Both the position numbers and the translations under genes were made by a program. A stretch of DNA of 64,000 nucleotides, from positions 1,116,001-1,180,000 of the forward strand of contig NC_014931.1 of the NCBI RefSeq assembly GCF_000184745.1, in the 5' to 3' direction. The stretch's first letter is position 1. Every line of letters starts with the position of its first letter. The notes beneath the pieces were generated by a model. It had not been told where the DNA came from. It saw only the letters and a list, made by a program, of their open reading frames with translations, and searched no databases. This document shows, one piece after another, positions 17,061 to 27,720 of this stretch. Source of the DNA: Variovorax paradoxus EPS. Lineage in GTDB: Bacteria > Pseudomonadota > Gammaproteobacteria > Burkholderiales > Burkholderiaceae_C.

Positions 17061-18624
17061 GGCTGCTGCTGGCGCCATCGTCGCCATTGGGCGTGGTGAT
17101 GCCCAGCCGCGCGATGCGGTAGCGAATCTGGCGCAGGCTCATGCCCAGGCGCGCGGCGGCCGCGGTGCGGTTGAAGCCGCTCTCGTGCAGCGCGCGCACG
17201 AGGATCTCGCGCTCCTGCTGGTCGAGGTAGGCCTGCAGGTCGGAGGGCAGCGGCGGCGGAGTCGGCTTGAATTCCGCCACCGGTGCCGGCGCAATCACGG
17301 CCGGTGGCGGCGCATCGTTGCCCGGCGCAAGTTGCGCGGGCGTCATCGAGGCCACGTCGGCGGCGGCCATCGTCGTGGCGACATTGCCGCCCATCAGGTC
17401 CAGGTGCAGTTCGTCGCCATCGTTGAGCGCGACTGCGCGGTGCAGCAGGTTCTCGAGCTCCCGCACGTTGCCGTCGAGCGGATGCAGCGCGAGGCGGCGC
17501 AGCAGTTCGGTCGACAGGTGCGGCACCGGCAAGCCGCCGTCCTGCGCGATGCGCGCGAGCAGCGCGGCGCACAGCGCTGGCAGGTCTTCTCGGCGGTCGC
17601 GGAGCGCGGGCACCGCGATCTCGATCACGTTGAGGCGGTAGAAAAGGTCTTGCCGGAAGCGGCCGGCCTGCACCTCGGCGTGCAGGTCTTTGTGGGTGGC
17701 GCTCACGATGCGCACGTCGACCGCTTCTTCCTGCGTCGAGCCGATCGAGCGCACGCTGCGCTCCTGGATCGCGCGCAAGAGCTTCGATTGCATCGCCAGC
17801 GGCAGGTCGCCGATTTCGTCGAGGAACAGCGTGCCGCTGCGCGCCGCCTGGAAGTAGCCGTCGCGGTCTTGCGAGGAGCCGGTGTACGAGCCTTTCTTCG
17901 CGCCGAAGAATTCGGCTTCGAGCAGGTTCTCGGGAATCGCGCCGCAGTTGACCGCGACGAACGGCCCGTCATTGCGTTGGCTGCATGCATGCACGGCCCG
18001 CGCCACCAGTTCCTTGCCGGTGCCCGATTCGCCGCGCACCAGCACCGGCGCCATGCCGCGCGCCACCTTGGCGATGCGCGACTTGACGAGACGCATCGGG
18101 TCCGATTCGCCCACCAGACGATCGAGCGCCGCGATGCCGCTGCTGCCGGTGACCGGTGCGGCCTCGGCGCGTTCGCTGGTGATGCTTGCAGCCGCGGCTT
18201 TCTCCGCCTTGATGACCTGCACGACCGGGGCCCGCGTGGCCTGCACCGCGGACGCGACCACGGCACGGAACTGCTTCAGGTCGACAGGCTTCGTGAGGTA
18301 GTCGAACGCACCCGCCTTGAGCGCCTCGACCGCGTTTTCCGCCGAGCCGTAGGCCGTCATCACCACGCAGCGCTCGCTGCGCTGGTTCTTCTGGATGCGG
18401 TGGATGATCTCCATGCCCTGTCCGTCGGGCAGGCGCATGTCGGTGATCACGGCATCGAAGCGCGCGGCCTCCAGGTGCTGCCAGGCTTCGGACACGCTGC
18501 CCGCGGCCTCGACGCGATAGCCTTCGCGCAGCAGCGTCAGCTCATACAGCGTGCGCAGGTCGGGCTCGTCGTCGATGACAAGGATCTGCGCGGGACGCGG
18601 GGCGGAAGGGAGGGGGGTGCTCAC
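17047..18624 (-). CDS. pilR: Sigma-54-dependent response regulator, PilR-like
   Basis: 525 residues. Receiver domain 12-125 with phospho-acceptor Asp62 in VITDMRLPDG. A linker follows, then the AAA+ domain with Walker A GESGTGKE (198-205), the sigma-54 contact loop reading GSYTGS (245-250) where GAFTGA is usual, and Walker B GTLFLDEIGDLP. The C-terminal Fis-type HTH includes NRTAAAARLGMSLRQIRYRI. GTG start, 4 bases after pilS. The order ccsA, PP0621-type, pilS, pilR, ampD is recurrent in beta-proteobacteria. PilR activates pilin transcription; that role is inferred from the match and from pilS. Confidence 0.85.
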   Translation of the reverse strand: MSTPLPSAPRPAQILVIDDEPDLRTLYELTLLREGYRVEAAGSVSEAWQHLEAARFDAVITDMRLPDGQGMEIIHRIQKNQRSERCVVMTAYGSAENAVEALKAGAFDYLTKPVDLKQFRAVVASAVQATRAPVVQVIKAEKAAAASITSERAEAAPVTGSSGIAALDRLVGESDPMRLVKSRIAKVARGMAPVLVRGESGTGKELVARAVHACSQRNDGPFVAVNCGAIPENLLEAEFFGAKKGSYTGSSQDRDGYFQAARSGTLFLDEIGDLPLAMQSKLLRAIQERSVRSIGSTQEEAVDVRIVSATHKDLHAEVQAGRFRQDLFYRLNVIEIAVPALRDRREDLPALCAALLARIAQDGGLPVPHLSTELLRRLALHPLDGNVRELENLLHRAVALNDGDELHLDLMGGNVATTMAAADVASMTPAQLAPGNDAPPPAVIAPAPVAEFKPTPPPLPSDLQAYLDQQEREILVRALHESGFNRTAAAARLGMSLRQIRYRIARLGITTPNGDDGASSSHADD

Positions 18625-18628
18625 GGCG

Positions 18629-20326
18629 CTATTGTGTCAGCCGGTTCTCGCTGGCGGCAAAGCTGACGAAGAATTCGTTGCCCTCGGGGCCGCCCGCCAC
18701 CAGCGCCCGCCGCTCGTAGCCGATGGTGGCGCCATGACGCCGGCACAGCTCGCGGCAGAGAAAAAGGCCGAGGCCGCTGGAGCGGCTTTCGGACGAGAAG
18801 AAGGGCTCGAACAGATGGCGCTGCACCGCCGGCTCCAGCGGCGCACCGTCGCTCCACACCTGCAGGGCCGGTCGGTTGGTACCCGCGCGCTGCAGCGTGG
18901 TGATGACCTGGATCGCGCCCTCGCCCTTGCCCGCATAGCGCGATGCGTTGTCCAGCAGGTTCACCAGCAGGCGGCGCAGGTGCTCGGCGTCGAAGCGCAC
19001 ATCGATGCCGGGCGCGTCGAGCGCGACAAGCACACCCTTGCGCTGCGTCTGGCGCACCCACTCCTCGGCCAGCACCTGCACCGCCGGATCGAGCACGACC
19101 TGTTCACCGAGCGAGAGCACGCGCTGCTGGCGCGCGCGCGAGACGTCGAGCACGTCGTCCACGATGCGGGCGAGCCGCTGCGCGTTGTGCTGGACCATGT
19201 CGGTGAGCTTGCGGTGCGCGGGATCGGTGAGGTCTTCGCTGAGCAGTGCGCTGGCTTGCGCGATGGCGGCCAGCGGGTTGCGGATTTCGTGCGCCACGGC
19301 GGCGGACATGCGGCCCATCGCGGCCAGCTTCTCGGTGCGGATGCGGGCCTCGAGTTCGCGCAGGTCTTGCAGGAACATCACGCAGAGGCTGTCGGCGCGC
19401 TTGTCGCTGGTGGGCGTGAGGCGGGTGCGCACGCGCACCTCGCGCGCCGCGCCGCGGGCCTGCGCAACGGGAATTTCTTCGGACTGCGGCGCCCGCCGTG
19501 CGAAGGTCTGGCGCGAGAGCGCGGCCAGCGCATGCCAGGCGGGCTGCGCGTGCAGCGCGAACGGCAGCGACAGCTTCGCGAGGCCTTGTCCCAGGATCGC
19601 GTCGGCGGCCGGATTGGCCGCATGCACCATGCCTTCGGCATCGATCACGAGCACGCCTTCGGCCAGCGTCTCGATCACCAGGTCGTTGACCTCCGCCTGC
19701 ATCTGCGCGCTGCTGCGGTTGCGCTGCGCGACTGCTTCTTCGCGCGCGAGCCGGCGTGCCAGTTCGTGCGCGAGCAGCGCCACCACGAAGAGGCCGGTGC
19801 CGGTGAGCGCCGCCTGCACGAAGCGGGCCGAAGGGTCGCCCGGCTGCTGCAGCCAGTGCCATCCGGCGTCGGCCAGCAGCAGCAGCGTGACGCTGGCCGT
19901 GGTGCCCAGGCTCACGATCATCGTGCCGAGCACCGCGCTCATGAGAACAGGCAGCGCGAACAGCGGTGTGTAGTTGACGTTTCCGCTCTGCAGCACCTGC
20001 ATTGCGGTGAAGGTGGCGAGGTCGACGCCGATGGTCAGCAGCCAGAGTGTCGAGAAGCCGCGGATCGGCGGTTCGAAGTGCGCATAGCGCAGCTCCAGCC
20101 AGGTGACGACGAGGTAGGCCGCGCAGATCGCGATGGCCACCGCCTGCATCGTCTGCCCGAGCGCGAAGGCCACGCCCTGCAGCACCACCAGCACCAGCGC
20201 GACAAAGCAGCGCGCGGCCATGAAGCCGCGCCAGAGCCGCAGCAGCGCCGTGCTTTCGCTGCCGCCCGGCTCGAGCACGTCCCAATCCGTGACCGGATCG
20301 CCGCGCGACCAGAGAGGGGTGCTCAT
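18629..20326 (-). CDS. pilS: Sensor histidine kinase, PilS-like
   Basis: 565 residues. Six probable membrane segments lie between residues 38 and 188 (for example VALVLVVLQGVAFAL and GTGLFVVALLAHELA), the PilS arrangement. A PAS-like region (about 205-320) follows, then the dimerisation domain with phospho-acceptor His346 in AVAHEIRNPLAAI and a catalytic ATPase domain (NLLDNASRYAG; SSGLGLFLCREL). The ATG at 20326 gives a short cytoplasmic start before the first span. It pairs with the adjacent PilR-like regulator four bases downstream. Confidence 0.85.
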   Translation of the reverse strand: MSTPLWSRGDPVTDWDVLEPGGSESTALLRLWRGFMAARCFVALVLVVLQGVAFALGQTMQAVAIAICAAYLVVTWLELRYAHFEPPIRGFSTLWLLTIGVDLATFTAMQVLQSGNVNYTPLFALPVLMSAVLGTMIVSLGTTASVTLLLLADAGWHWLQQPGDPSARFVQAALTGTGLFVVALLAHELARRLAREEAVAQRNRSSAQMQAEVNDLVIETLAEGVLVIDAEGMVHAANPAADAILGQGLAKLSLPFALHAQPAWHALAALSRQTFARRAPQSEEIPVAQARGAAREVRVRTRLTPTSDKRADSLCVMFLQDLRELEARIRTEKLAAMGRMSAAVAHEIRNPLAAIAQASALLSEDLTDPAHRKLTDMVQHNAQRLARIVDDVLDVSRARQQRVLSLGEQVVLDPAVQVLAEEWVRQTQRKGVLVALDAPGIDVRFDAEHLRRLLVNLLDNASRYAGKGEGAIQVITTLQRAGTNRPALQVWSDGAPLEPAVQRHLFEPFFSSESRSSGLGLFLCRELCRRHGATIGYERRALVAGGPEGNEFFVSFAASENRLTQ

Positions 20327-20342
20327 GGAGCAGGGGGCGTGT

Positions 20343-20615
20343 TCAGCCGCGCGCCGCGACCGCGGCCTGGCGGTGGGCGGTGCTGCAATAGACCGCATCG
20401 TCGGGGCCGGCGATGGCATCGCTCGCGGGCAGGTGCAGGCCGCAATGGGCGCAGCGCACCATCGCCTGCGGCGCGCCGACGGCGGTCGGCGCGGCCGGGC
20501 GTTGCTGCGCCTTGGCCATGCGCTCGCGCTGGGCATCGCGCATTTCTTCGCGCCGGTTCTTGCGCCAGAGCCAGATGGCGATCCAGAGCACGGCGAGGAC
20601 GAGGAGGTATTTCAT
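20343..20615 (-). CDS. PP0621-type small membrane protein with a Cys pair
   Basis: 90 residues. One N-terminal span (MKYLLVLAVLWIAIWLW), a basic Arg/Lys stretch (18-40) and a C-terminal zinc-finger-like segment CAHCGLHLPASDAI, later YCSTAHR. The family is conserved next to ccsA/pilS but has no known function. Its ATG overlaps the stop of the upstream ccsA-like gene by four bases (20612-20615). Confidence 0.8.
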   Translation of the reverse strand: MKYLLVLAVLWIAIWLWRKNRREEMRDAQRERMAKAQQRPAAPTAVGAPQAMVRCAHCGLHLPASDAIAGPDDAVYCSTAHRQAAVAARG

Positions 20616-21427
20616 ACGGGAGGACGCGCCAGCACCACTTCGAGCACGAAGCGGGAACCCACATAGGCCAGCAGCAACAGGGCGGAGCCGGCGTACAGCA
20701 CGCGGCGGGCCGTGCGGCCGCGCCAGCCGAAGCGCGCACGGCCGATCAGAAGAACCGCGAACGTGACCCAGGCGAGCACCGAGAAGGTCGTCTTGTGGTC
20801 CCACTTCCAGGCGCGGCCCGCGGCGCCGTACAACTGCTCGGTGAACAGCAGGCCGGCCAGCAGCGTGGCCGACAGCAGCACGAAGCCCGCGGTCACGAAG
20901 CGGAAGGTGAGGCGTTCCAGCGTGAGCAGCGGCAGGCCGCCTTCGGGGGGCGCGCCGGTCGTCAGGCGAATCTGCTTTTCGGCGCGCGTGATCAGCCACG
21001 CATGGACCACGGCTGCGCCGAAGAGGCCATAGGACGCGATGCCCAGTGCGAGGTGCAGAGGAAGCCACGGCGAAGCGGTGACGTGCAGCGGCGTACCTGG
21101 AAACAGGATGGCCAGCAGCACCGCCGCCGCACCCAGCCAGGCCAGCGCGCGGCGCACCTTCAATTGGGGATACAGGCGGCTTTCGATCGCATAGACGGTG
21201 AGCACCAGCCAGGCCGTGACCGAGAGCGCGGGGGCAAAGCCGAAGCGCGGCTCGCTGCCGACCAGTCCATGCGCCAGCACGGCTGCATGCAGAAGCCACG
21301 CAATTCCGAGGGCCCATTGGGTGGTTTGACGGCTGAGCCGGGCACCTGCGGCAGCGGCAAATCCGTAGGCTGCCGCGGTGGCGATGCCCAGCGCCACGCC
21401 GAGTGGGGAGGGGATCGCTAAAATCAT
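20612..21427 (-). CDS. Cytochrome c assembly / CcsA-YpjD family membrane protein
   Basis: 271 residues, about eight transmembrane spans. The conserved region HVTASPWLPLHLALGIASYGLFGAAVVHAWL and WKWDHKTTFSVLAWVTFAVLLIGR carries the HemX/CcsA-type Trp, His and Asp residues that handle heme. It may take part in cytochrome c maturation or in stabilising another process, as for the E. coli relative YpjD; I would not choose. Divergent from ffh with 115 bases between the starts. Confidence 0.85.
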   Translation of the reverse strand: MILAIPSPLGVALGIATAAAYGFAAAAGARLSRQTTQWALGIAWLLHAAVLAHGLVGSEPRFGFAPALSVTAWLVLTVYAIESRLYPQLKVRRALAWLGAAAVLLAILFPGTPLHVTASPWLPLHLALGIASYGLFGAAVVHAWLITRAEKQIRLTTGAPPEGGLPLLTLERLTFRFVTAGFVLLSATLLAGLLFTEQLYGAAGRAWKWDHKTTFSVLAWVTFAVLLIGRARFGWRGRTARRVLYAGSALLLLAYVGSRFVLEVVLARPPV

Positions 21428-21542
21428 CGGCCGGAGTGTACCGGCTGGACCTTGCGTTCCCCGCGCCCGACTTCAAGTTCTCCCCTCGTCTTTCAGACTT
21501 TCCATCCGGCCCGCCGCAGCGGGCAGCAAGGCATCCCCGCTC

Positions 21543-22931
21543 ATGGCCACCGCCCTTACAGAAAAGTTCTCCCGCCTCGTCAAGACGATGAGCGGCCAGG
21601 CCCGCATCACCGAAAGCAACGTGCAGGACATGCTGCGCGAGGTGCGCATGGCACTGCTGGAGGCCGACGTGGCGCTGCCCGTGGTGCGCGACTTCGTCGC
21701 CCGCGTGAAGGAAAAGGCGCTCGGCCAGGAAGTGCTGGGCTCGCTCAAGCCGGGCCAGGCGCTGGTCGGCATCGTGAACCGCGAGCTCGCGGCGACCATG
21801 GGCGAGGGCGTGTCGGACATCAACCTCGCGGCCCAGCCGCCCGCGGTGATCCTCATGGCCGGCCTGCAGGGCGCCGGCAAGACCACCACCACCGCCAAGC
21901 TCGCCAAGCACCTGATCGAGAAGCGCAAGAAGAAGGTGCTCACGGTTTCGGGCGACGTGTACCGCCCGGCCGCCATCGAGCAGCTCAAGACCGTCACCAA
22001 ACAGGCCGGCGCCGAATGGTTCCCGAGCACGCCGGACCAGAAGCCTCTCGACATCGCGCGCGCCGCGCTCGACCACGCCAAGCGCCACTACTTCGACGTG
22101 CTGCTGGTCGACACGGCGGGCCGCCTCGCGATCGACGAAGTGCTGATGACCGAAATCAAGCAGCTGCACGCAGCGCTCGATCCGGTCGAAACCTTGTTCG
22201 TGGTCGACGCCATGCAGGGCCAGGATGCGATCAACACCGCCAAGGCCTTCAAGGAGGCGCTACCCCTCACCGGCATCATCCTGACCAAGACCGACGGCGA
22301 TTCGCGCGGCGGTGCGGCGCTGTCGGTGCGCCAGGTCACGGGCGTGCCGATCAAGTTCGCCGGCACGAGCGAGAAGATCGACGGCCTGGAGGTGTTCGAC
22401 GCCGAGCGCCATGCGGGCCGCATCCTGGGCATGGGCGACATCGTCGCGCTGGTCGAGCAGGTCACGGCCGGCGTCGACGTGGCGGCGGCGCAGAAGCTAG
22501 CGGCCAAGGTCAAGAGCGGCGCGGGCTTCGACCTGAACGACTTCCTCGGCCAGCTGCAGCAGATGAAGCAGATGGGCGGGCTCTCCAGCCTCATGGACAA
22601 GCTGCCCACGCAGATGGCCGCCAAGGCGACCGAGGCCGACATGACGCGCGCCGAGCGCGACATCCGCCGCAAGGAAGGAATCATCCAGAGCATGACCCCG
22701 CTGGAGCGCCGCAAGCCCGAACTGCTCAAGGCCACGCGCAAGCGCCGCATCGCGGCCGGCGCGGGCGTGCAGGTTCAGGAAGTGAACCGGCTGCTCAACG
22801 AGTTCGAGCAGATGCAGGGAATGATGAAGAAGATGAAGGGCGGCGGCCTCATGAAGATGATGAAGAAGATGGGCGGCATGAAGGGCATGGGCGGGATGGG
22901 GGGGGCCGGCGGGCCGAAGCTGCCGTTCTGA
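21543..22931 (+). CDS. ffh: Signal recognition particle GTPase
   Basis: 462 residues. With 4.5S RNA it brings ribosomes making membrane proteins to FtsY. N domain 1-95, G domain with GLQGAGKTTTT (107-117), VLLVDTAGR and TKTDGDSRGG, and a methionine-rich M domain (about 330-455), ending with repeated MKKMGGMKGMGG. The ATG at 21543 starts MATALTEKFSRLVKTM, the typical N-terminus. A strong terminator follows. Confidence 0.97.
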   Translation: MATALTEKFSRLVKTMSGQARITESNVQDMLREVRMALLEADVALPVVRDFVARVKEKALGQEVLGSLKPGQALVGIVNRELAATMGEGVSDINLAAQPPAVILMAGLQGAGKTTTTAKLAKHLIEKRKKKVLTVSGDVYRPAAIEQLKTVTKQAGAEWFPSTPDQKPLDIARAALDHAKRHYFDVLLVDTAGRLAIDEVLMTEIKQLHAALDPVETLFVVDAMQGQDAINTAKAFKEALPLTGIILTKTDGDSRGGAALSVRQVTGVPIKFAGTSEKIDGLEVFDAERHAGRILGMGDIVALVEQVTAGVDVAAAQKLAAKVKSGAGFDLNDFLGQLQQMKQMGGLSSLMDKLPTQMAAKATEADMTRAERDIRRKEGIIQSMTPLERRKPELLKATRKRRIAAGAGVQVQEVNRLLNEFEQMQGMMKKMKGGGLMKMMKKMGGMKGMGGMGGAGGPKLPF

Positions 22932-22960
22932 GCCTCGGACATATAGATAGACAAAAAACA

Positions 22961-22999
22961 GAAGCCCGCCGGGGAATTTCCCGGCGGGCTTCGTCGTTT
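22961..22999 (+). terminator. Intrinsic terminator after ffh
   Basis: Perfect 13-pair stem: GAAGCCCGCCGGG (22961-22973) with CCCGGCGGGCTTC (22980-22992), 6-base loop, then a T-rich tail ending TTTT. Confidence 0.9.
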
Positions 23000-23076
23000 T
23001 CAGGTCTGACTTTCGTGGGTCGTCGCGTGCGCCCCGGAGCAAATCCAATGTCTTGATGCGCATCTGCTCGCACCAT

Positions 23077-23104
23077 GAAAAAAGCCGACCCTGAGGCCGG
23101 CTTT
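23077..23104 (-). terminator. Intrinsic terminator after opgH
   Basis: On the minus strand AAAGCCGGCC, loop TCAG, GGTCGGCTTTTTT: a nine-pair GC-rich stem with a mismatch-free core and a six-T tail, 25 bases after the opgH stop. Confidence 0.8.
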
Positions 23105-23128
23105 GAGAAGTGCTGTGTCTTCAGCGCT

Positions 23129-25144
23129 TCACGCTGCAGCCAGAGCCGCAGGGCGTGCCAGCCGCAACGCATGCATCCACGCACGGCGCAGCACGGCCGG
23201 CGAGCGCGATTCCTCGGGAATCAGCAGGAAGCCGCGGTCGCGCAGCGTGGTGCCCAGCGCGATCTGGCTGGTCAGCACGGTCAGCGGAATCGCCAGCAGC
23301 AGCGGCAGGCCGACGGGCATGAGCCAGATCAGCGCGCTCGGGTCGATCATGGCGACGCCGACGGCCAGCATGGCGATCACCAGGGTCATCGGGGCCAGTT
23401 GCGTGGCAGCGATCTTCCAGGGCACGGCGTTGGCTTCACGCGGGGGCGACTTCCAGTCGAGCTTGATGCCGGTGAGGGCGACCAGCACGAACAGCGAGTG
23501 CGCCAGCATGCGGACCGGTGCCTGCACGATGGCCAGGGCGCTTTCCATCACCGAGCTCTTCACGAGGCCCCAGGTGCCGCCGTATTGGCGTTGCTCGCCG
23601 CGCATCAGCACGGCGGCGATGCCCAGCACGCGCGGCAGGAACAACAGGCACAGGGTCCAGATCCAGAGGCCAGCCAGTTCGGCGGGCAGCACGCTCCAGC
23701 TCGACACGAGGCTGGAACCGCTGAGCCACAGGGCCGTGCCCAGCGTCAGGAACGCGAGCCACAGGGGTGCGGACACATAAGCCATGGTGCCGGTCACGAA
23801 CATCGCGCGGTGCACCGGGTGGATGCCGGGCTCGGCCATCAGGCGGGCGTTCTGCAGGTTGCCCTGGCACCAGCGGCGATCGCGCTGCAGTTCGGCCAGG
23901 AGGTCCGGCGGTTGCTGCTCGTAGCTGCCGACCAGGTCGGACACCAGCCACACGTTGTAGCCGGCACGGCGCATCAGCGCAGCTTCGACGAAGTCGTGCG
24001 ACATGATGCCGCCTGACATGCCGCCGGTGCCCTTGATCGAGGCCAGCGCGCAATGCTTCATGAAGGGCTCGACGCGGATGATCGCGTTGTGGCCCCAGTA
24101 GTGCGATTCGCCCAGTTGCCAGAACTGCATGCCCAGCGTGAACAGGCGGCCCGTCACGCGGGAAGCGAATTGCTGTGCGCGGGCGTGCAGCGTGACGTGG
24201 CCGATGGCCTGCGTCGCGGTCTGGATGATGCCGGCGGTGGGGTTGGCTTCCATCAGCTTGACCATCGAGGTCAGGCAGTCGCCGCTCATCACGGAGTCGG
24301 CGTCGAGCACGACCATGTAGCGGTAGTCCTTGCCCCAGCGGCGGCAGAAGTCGGCCACGTTGCCGGCCTTGCGGTGCGTGCGGCGGGTGCGCAGGCGGTA
24401 ATACACCTCGACCTGCGGCTGGTTCGGGCTGTCGGCCAGCGCGGCGCGCAGGTCTTCCCAGGCGGCGCGCTCGGCGGCGGCGGTCTCGGGGTTGTAGCTG
24501 TCGGACAGCACGAACACGTCGAACTGCTTGGCATGGCCGGTGGAAGCGACCGATTCGCAGGTGGCGCGGAGGCCGGCGAACACCGTGGCAACGTCTTCGT
24601 TGCAGATCGGCATGATGATCGCGGTGCGTGCCTCGGCGTTCATCGGGTGGTTGGCGACCTGCTTGGCCGACAGCGCGTGCTTGTCACCGCGCACCGAGAC
24701 GTAGAAGCCCATGAGGGCGGTCACGAAGCCGGTCACGACCCAGCCCGAGAGCAGGCCGTACAGGCCGATCTGGCCGTATTCGAGCCAGACGTTGTTGTAG
24801 TCTGGTTGCACACCGGCAAAAAGCGTCGAGGCGATCACGGTGCTGAGCACGGTGAGCAGCATGAACGCGTTGCGGCGGCGGGCCGCGGCGCGTTGCCACG
24901 GCTGCTTGACCTGGCGGGCCGATTCGGCGCTTTCGTCTTCGGCCGCACGGCCGGCGCCGAGCTTGACCAGCAAGGCGGTGCCGATGCTGTTCCAGAAACC
25001 GCGCCAAGGGCGGGGCGTCATCGAACCGCGGTTGACGGGCGGTGCGGTGACCGAATTGGGGTGGCGCTCTTCGCGGACCGGGCTGCGGTGCGAAAAGTCG
25101 GCTGCGGTCAGCACGTTCAGTTGGGAGAAGTCAGTGGGCTTCAT
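23129..25144 (-). CDS. opgH: Glucans biosynthesis glucosyltransferase H
   Basis: 671 residues from the ATG at 25144. It makes the beta-1,2 backbone of osmoregulated periplasmic glucans in the inner membrane. GT2 catalytic core: PICNEDVATVFAGL, DADSVMSGD (metal-binding DxD type) and the QRDRRWCQGNLQ motif (QxxRW). Membrane spans flank it, two N-terminal (VLSTVIASTLFAG; GLYGLLSGWVVTGFVTALMGF) and several C-terminal. E. coli MdoH is longer, about 850 residues. No opgG lies next to it, although the two genes usually form an operon. No clear ribosome-binding site is seen. Confidence 0.92.
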   Translation of the reverse strand: MKPTDFSQLNVLTAADFSHRSPVREERHPNSVTAPPVNRGSMTPRPWRGFWNSIGTALLVKLGAGRAAEDESAESARQVKQPWQRAAARRRNAFMLLTVLSTVIASTLFAGVQPDYNNVWLEYGQIGLYGLLSGWVVTGFVTALMGFYVSVRGDKHALSAKQVANHPMNAEARTAIIMPICNEDVATVFAGLRATCESVASTGHAKQFDVFVLSDSYNPETAAAERAAWEDLRAALADSPNQPQVEVYYRLRTRRTHRKAGNVADFCRRWGKDYRYMVVLDADSVMSGDCLTSMVKLMEANPTAGIIQTATQAIGHVTLHARAQQFASRVTGRLFTLGMQFWQLGESHYWGHNAIIRVEPFMKHCALASIKGTGGMSGGIMSHDFVEAALMRRAGYNVWLVSDLVGSYEQQPPDLLAELQRDRRWCQGNLQNARLMAEPGIHPVHRAMFVTGTMAYVSAPLWLAFLTLGTALWLSGSSLVSSWSVLPAELAGLWIWTLCLLFLPRVLGIAAVLMRGEQRQYGGTWGLVKSSVMESALAIVQAPVRMLAHSLFVLVALTGIKLDWKSPPREANAVPWKIAATQLAPMTLVIAMLAVGVAMIDPSALIWLMPVGLPLLLAIPLTVLTSQIALGTTLRDRGFLLIPEESRSPAVLRRAWMHALRLARPAALAAA

Positions 25145-25546
25145 GTGATTTACCAACGTTGCTTGTCGAGGGAAGGGGTGTCGCCAATGGCCGGAAAGCG
25201 CTTGATGACGCAATCGGGTTCGGCGCCGCCTGCGCTGGCGAGCGCTGCGGACGAATGACCCGCGGCACGGGGCCGCGAGAGGGAAAACTGCTTTTGACGC
25301 AGGCCGTCGCGCTGCGGGCGCAGTGCGAAAGATGGGCTGGTAAGTGCTGTCATGCCAGTACAGGGGCAAACCCTGTGCCAGCCTGGAAAAACGCTTTCCG
25401 ATCAACGACTTGGAGCGATCTGGGTACGGATTTCGGTAGGGAGGCCCGCCGCAGGCCCTCAAAACCCCTGTTTTTGTCGCCGAATCCCGACAAGCCTTGG
25501 CGGCCGGTGGGAGATGCCCTTTGAAATCAACGACTTAGGTGCGTCG
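25145..25546. other. 402-base intergenic region between opgH and the GlrR-like gene
   Basis: No convincing gene. It must contain the opgH promoter. I see two similar short strings, ATCAACGACTTGG (25400-25412) and ATCAACGACTTAG (25525-25537), 125 bases apart, with no known meaning. No clear terminator for the GlrR-like gene. Confidence 0.4.
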
Positions 25547-26935
<1,389 letters not shown>

Positions 26936-26966
26936 CAGGAAGCCTTCGTGCTGTGCCCTGCGGTAC

Positions 26967-27635
26967 TCATGGTGTGGGCTTGTTTCCGTTGGTCGCCGGC
27001 GCCGGAACTGCTGCCGGGGCCGGCGTGGCGGCGGGCCGCGCGAAGCTGCGTTCGATGGCGCGCAGCGCTTCGATGCGGTCGTTGAGCTGGTCGATGCGGC
27101 GCTGGCTCTCGCGCAGTTGCTGCACCTGCTTGTCGCGGTCGTCCTCGACGCGGCGCTGTTCCACATAGCGGGCGGCCAGCGCGCGCGCGAGCGGCTGCAA
27201 CGGCTGTGCTTCCGGAGACGGGTTGGCGATCACGCGCTGCAGCAGGCCGAGGGCGCGCGCGAGGTCCGCGGGCACGCGGGTCTGCGACAGCAGGATCGCC
27301 AACTGCATCTGCGTGGTCGGCGAATCGCCGGGGTCGCCGATGCGGGCAATTTCGGCGCCGAGTTCGTTCCCTCCGAGCGTACGCACCTTGTCGGCATACG
27401 ACAGCATGGCCGCCTGCGGTCCCTGGGTCATCAGCGTGAAGAGCGAGGCCGGCTGCGTGGCGGGCGCGCGGGGCTCGGCCTCGACCGGCATCACGCGCGG
27501 CACGACGGCGGGCGGGGGCAGTGCATCGGCCTCGGCGGGCGGCTTGGGCTGCGTGGCGCAGGCGGCCAGCAACAGGACGAAGGGCATGGCCAACGCCGCT
27601 GCGAGGGTGGAACTGCGGACGAACGAAAAAGACAT
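26967..27635 (-). CDS. QseG-like outer-membrane lipoprotein
   Basis: 222 residues. Signal peptide and lipobox LLAAC with Cys26, then a Pro-rich stretch and an alpha-helical body. Near the C-terminus is a coiled-coil-like segment (QVQQLRESQRRIDQLNDRIEALR, about 165-195) and an Ala/Pro tail. Its place between the kinase and the regulator is exactly that of QseG (YfhG), which in E. coli contacts the QseE kinase at the outer membrane. The assignment rests on position and type, not on strong sequence similarity. Confidence 0.65.
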   Translation of the reverse strand: MSFSFVRSSTLAAALAMPFVLLLAACATQPKPPAEADALPPPAVVPRVMPVEAEPRAPATQPASLFTLMTQGPQAAMLSYADKVRTLGGNELGAEIARIGDPGDSPTTQMQLAILLSQTRVPADLARALGLLQRVIANPSPEAQPLQPLARALAARYVEQRRVEDDRDKQVQQLRESQRRIDQLNDRIEALRAIERSFARPAATPAPAAVPAPATNGNKPTP

Positions 27636-27720
27636 GGGTCGAAAAAAGGGACGAAGGGGCGCGAAGCGGTGATTCAGAAGAAGAAAAGAAGCTGGGGCGT
27701 GCCGGCAAGGAGATCGGGCG

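Noticed and set aside
18551..21421. A 956-residue plus-strand open frame across pilS and ccsA
   Set aside because: It spans several real genes on the other strand and has shadow-like composition.
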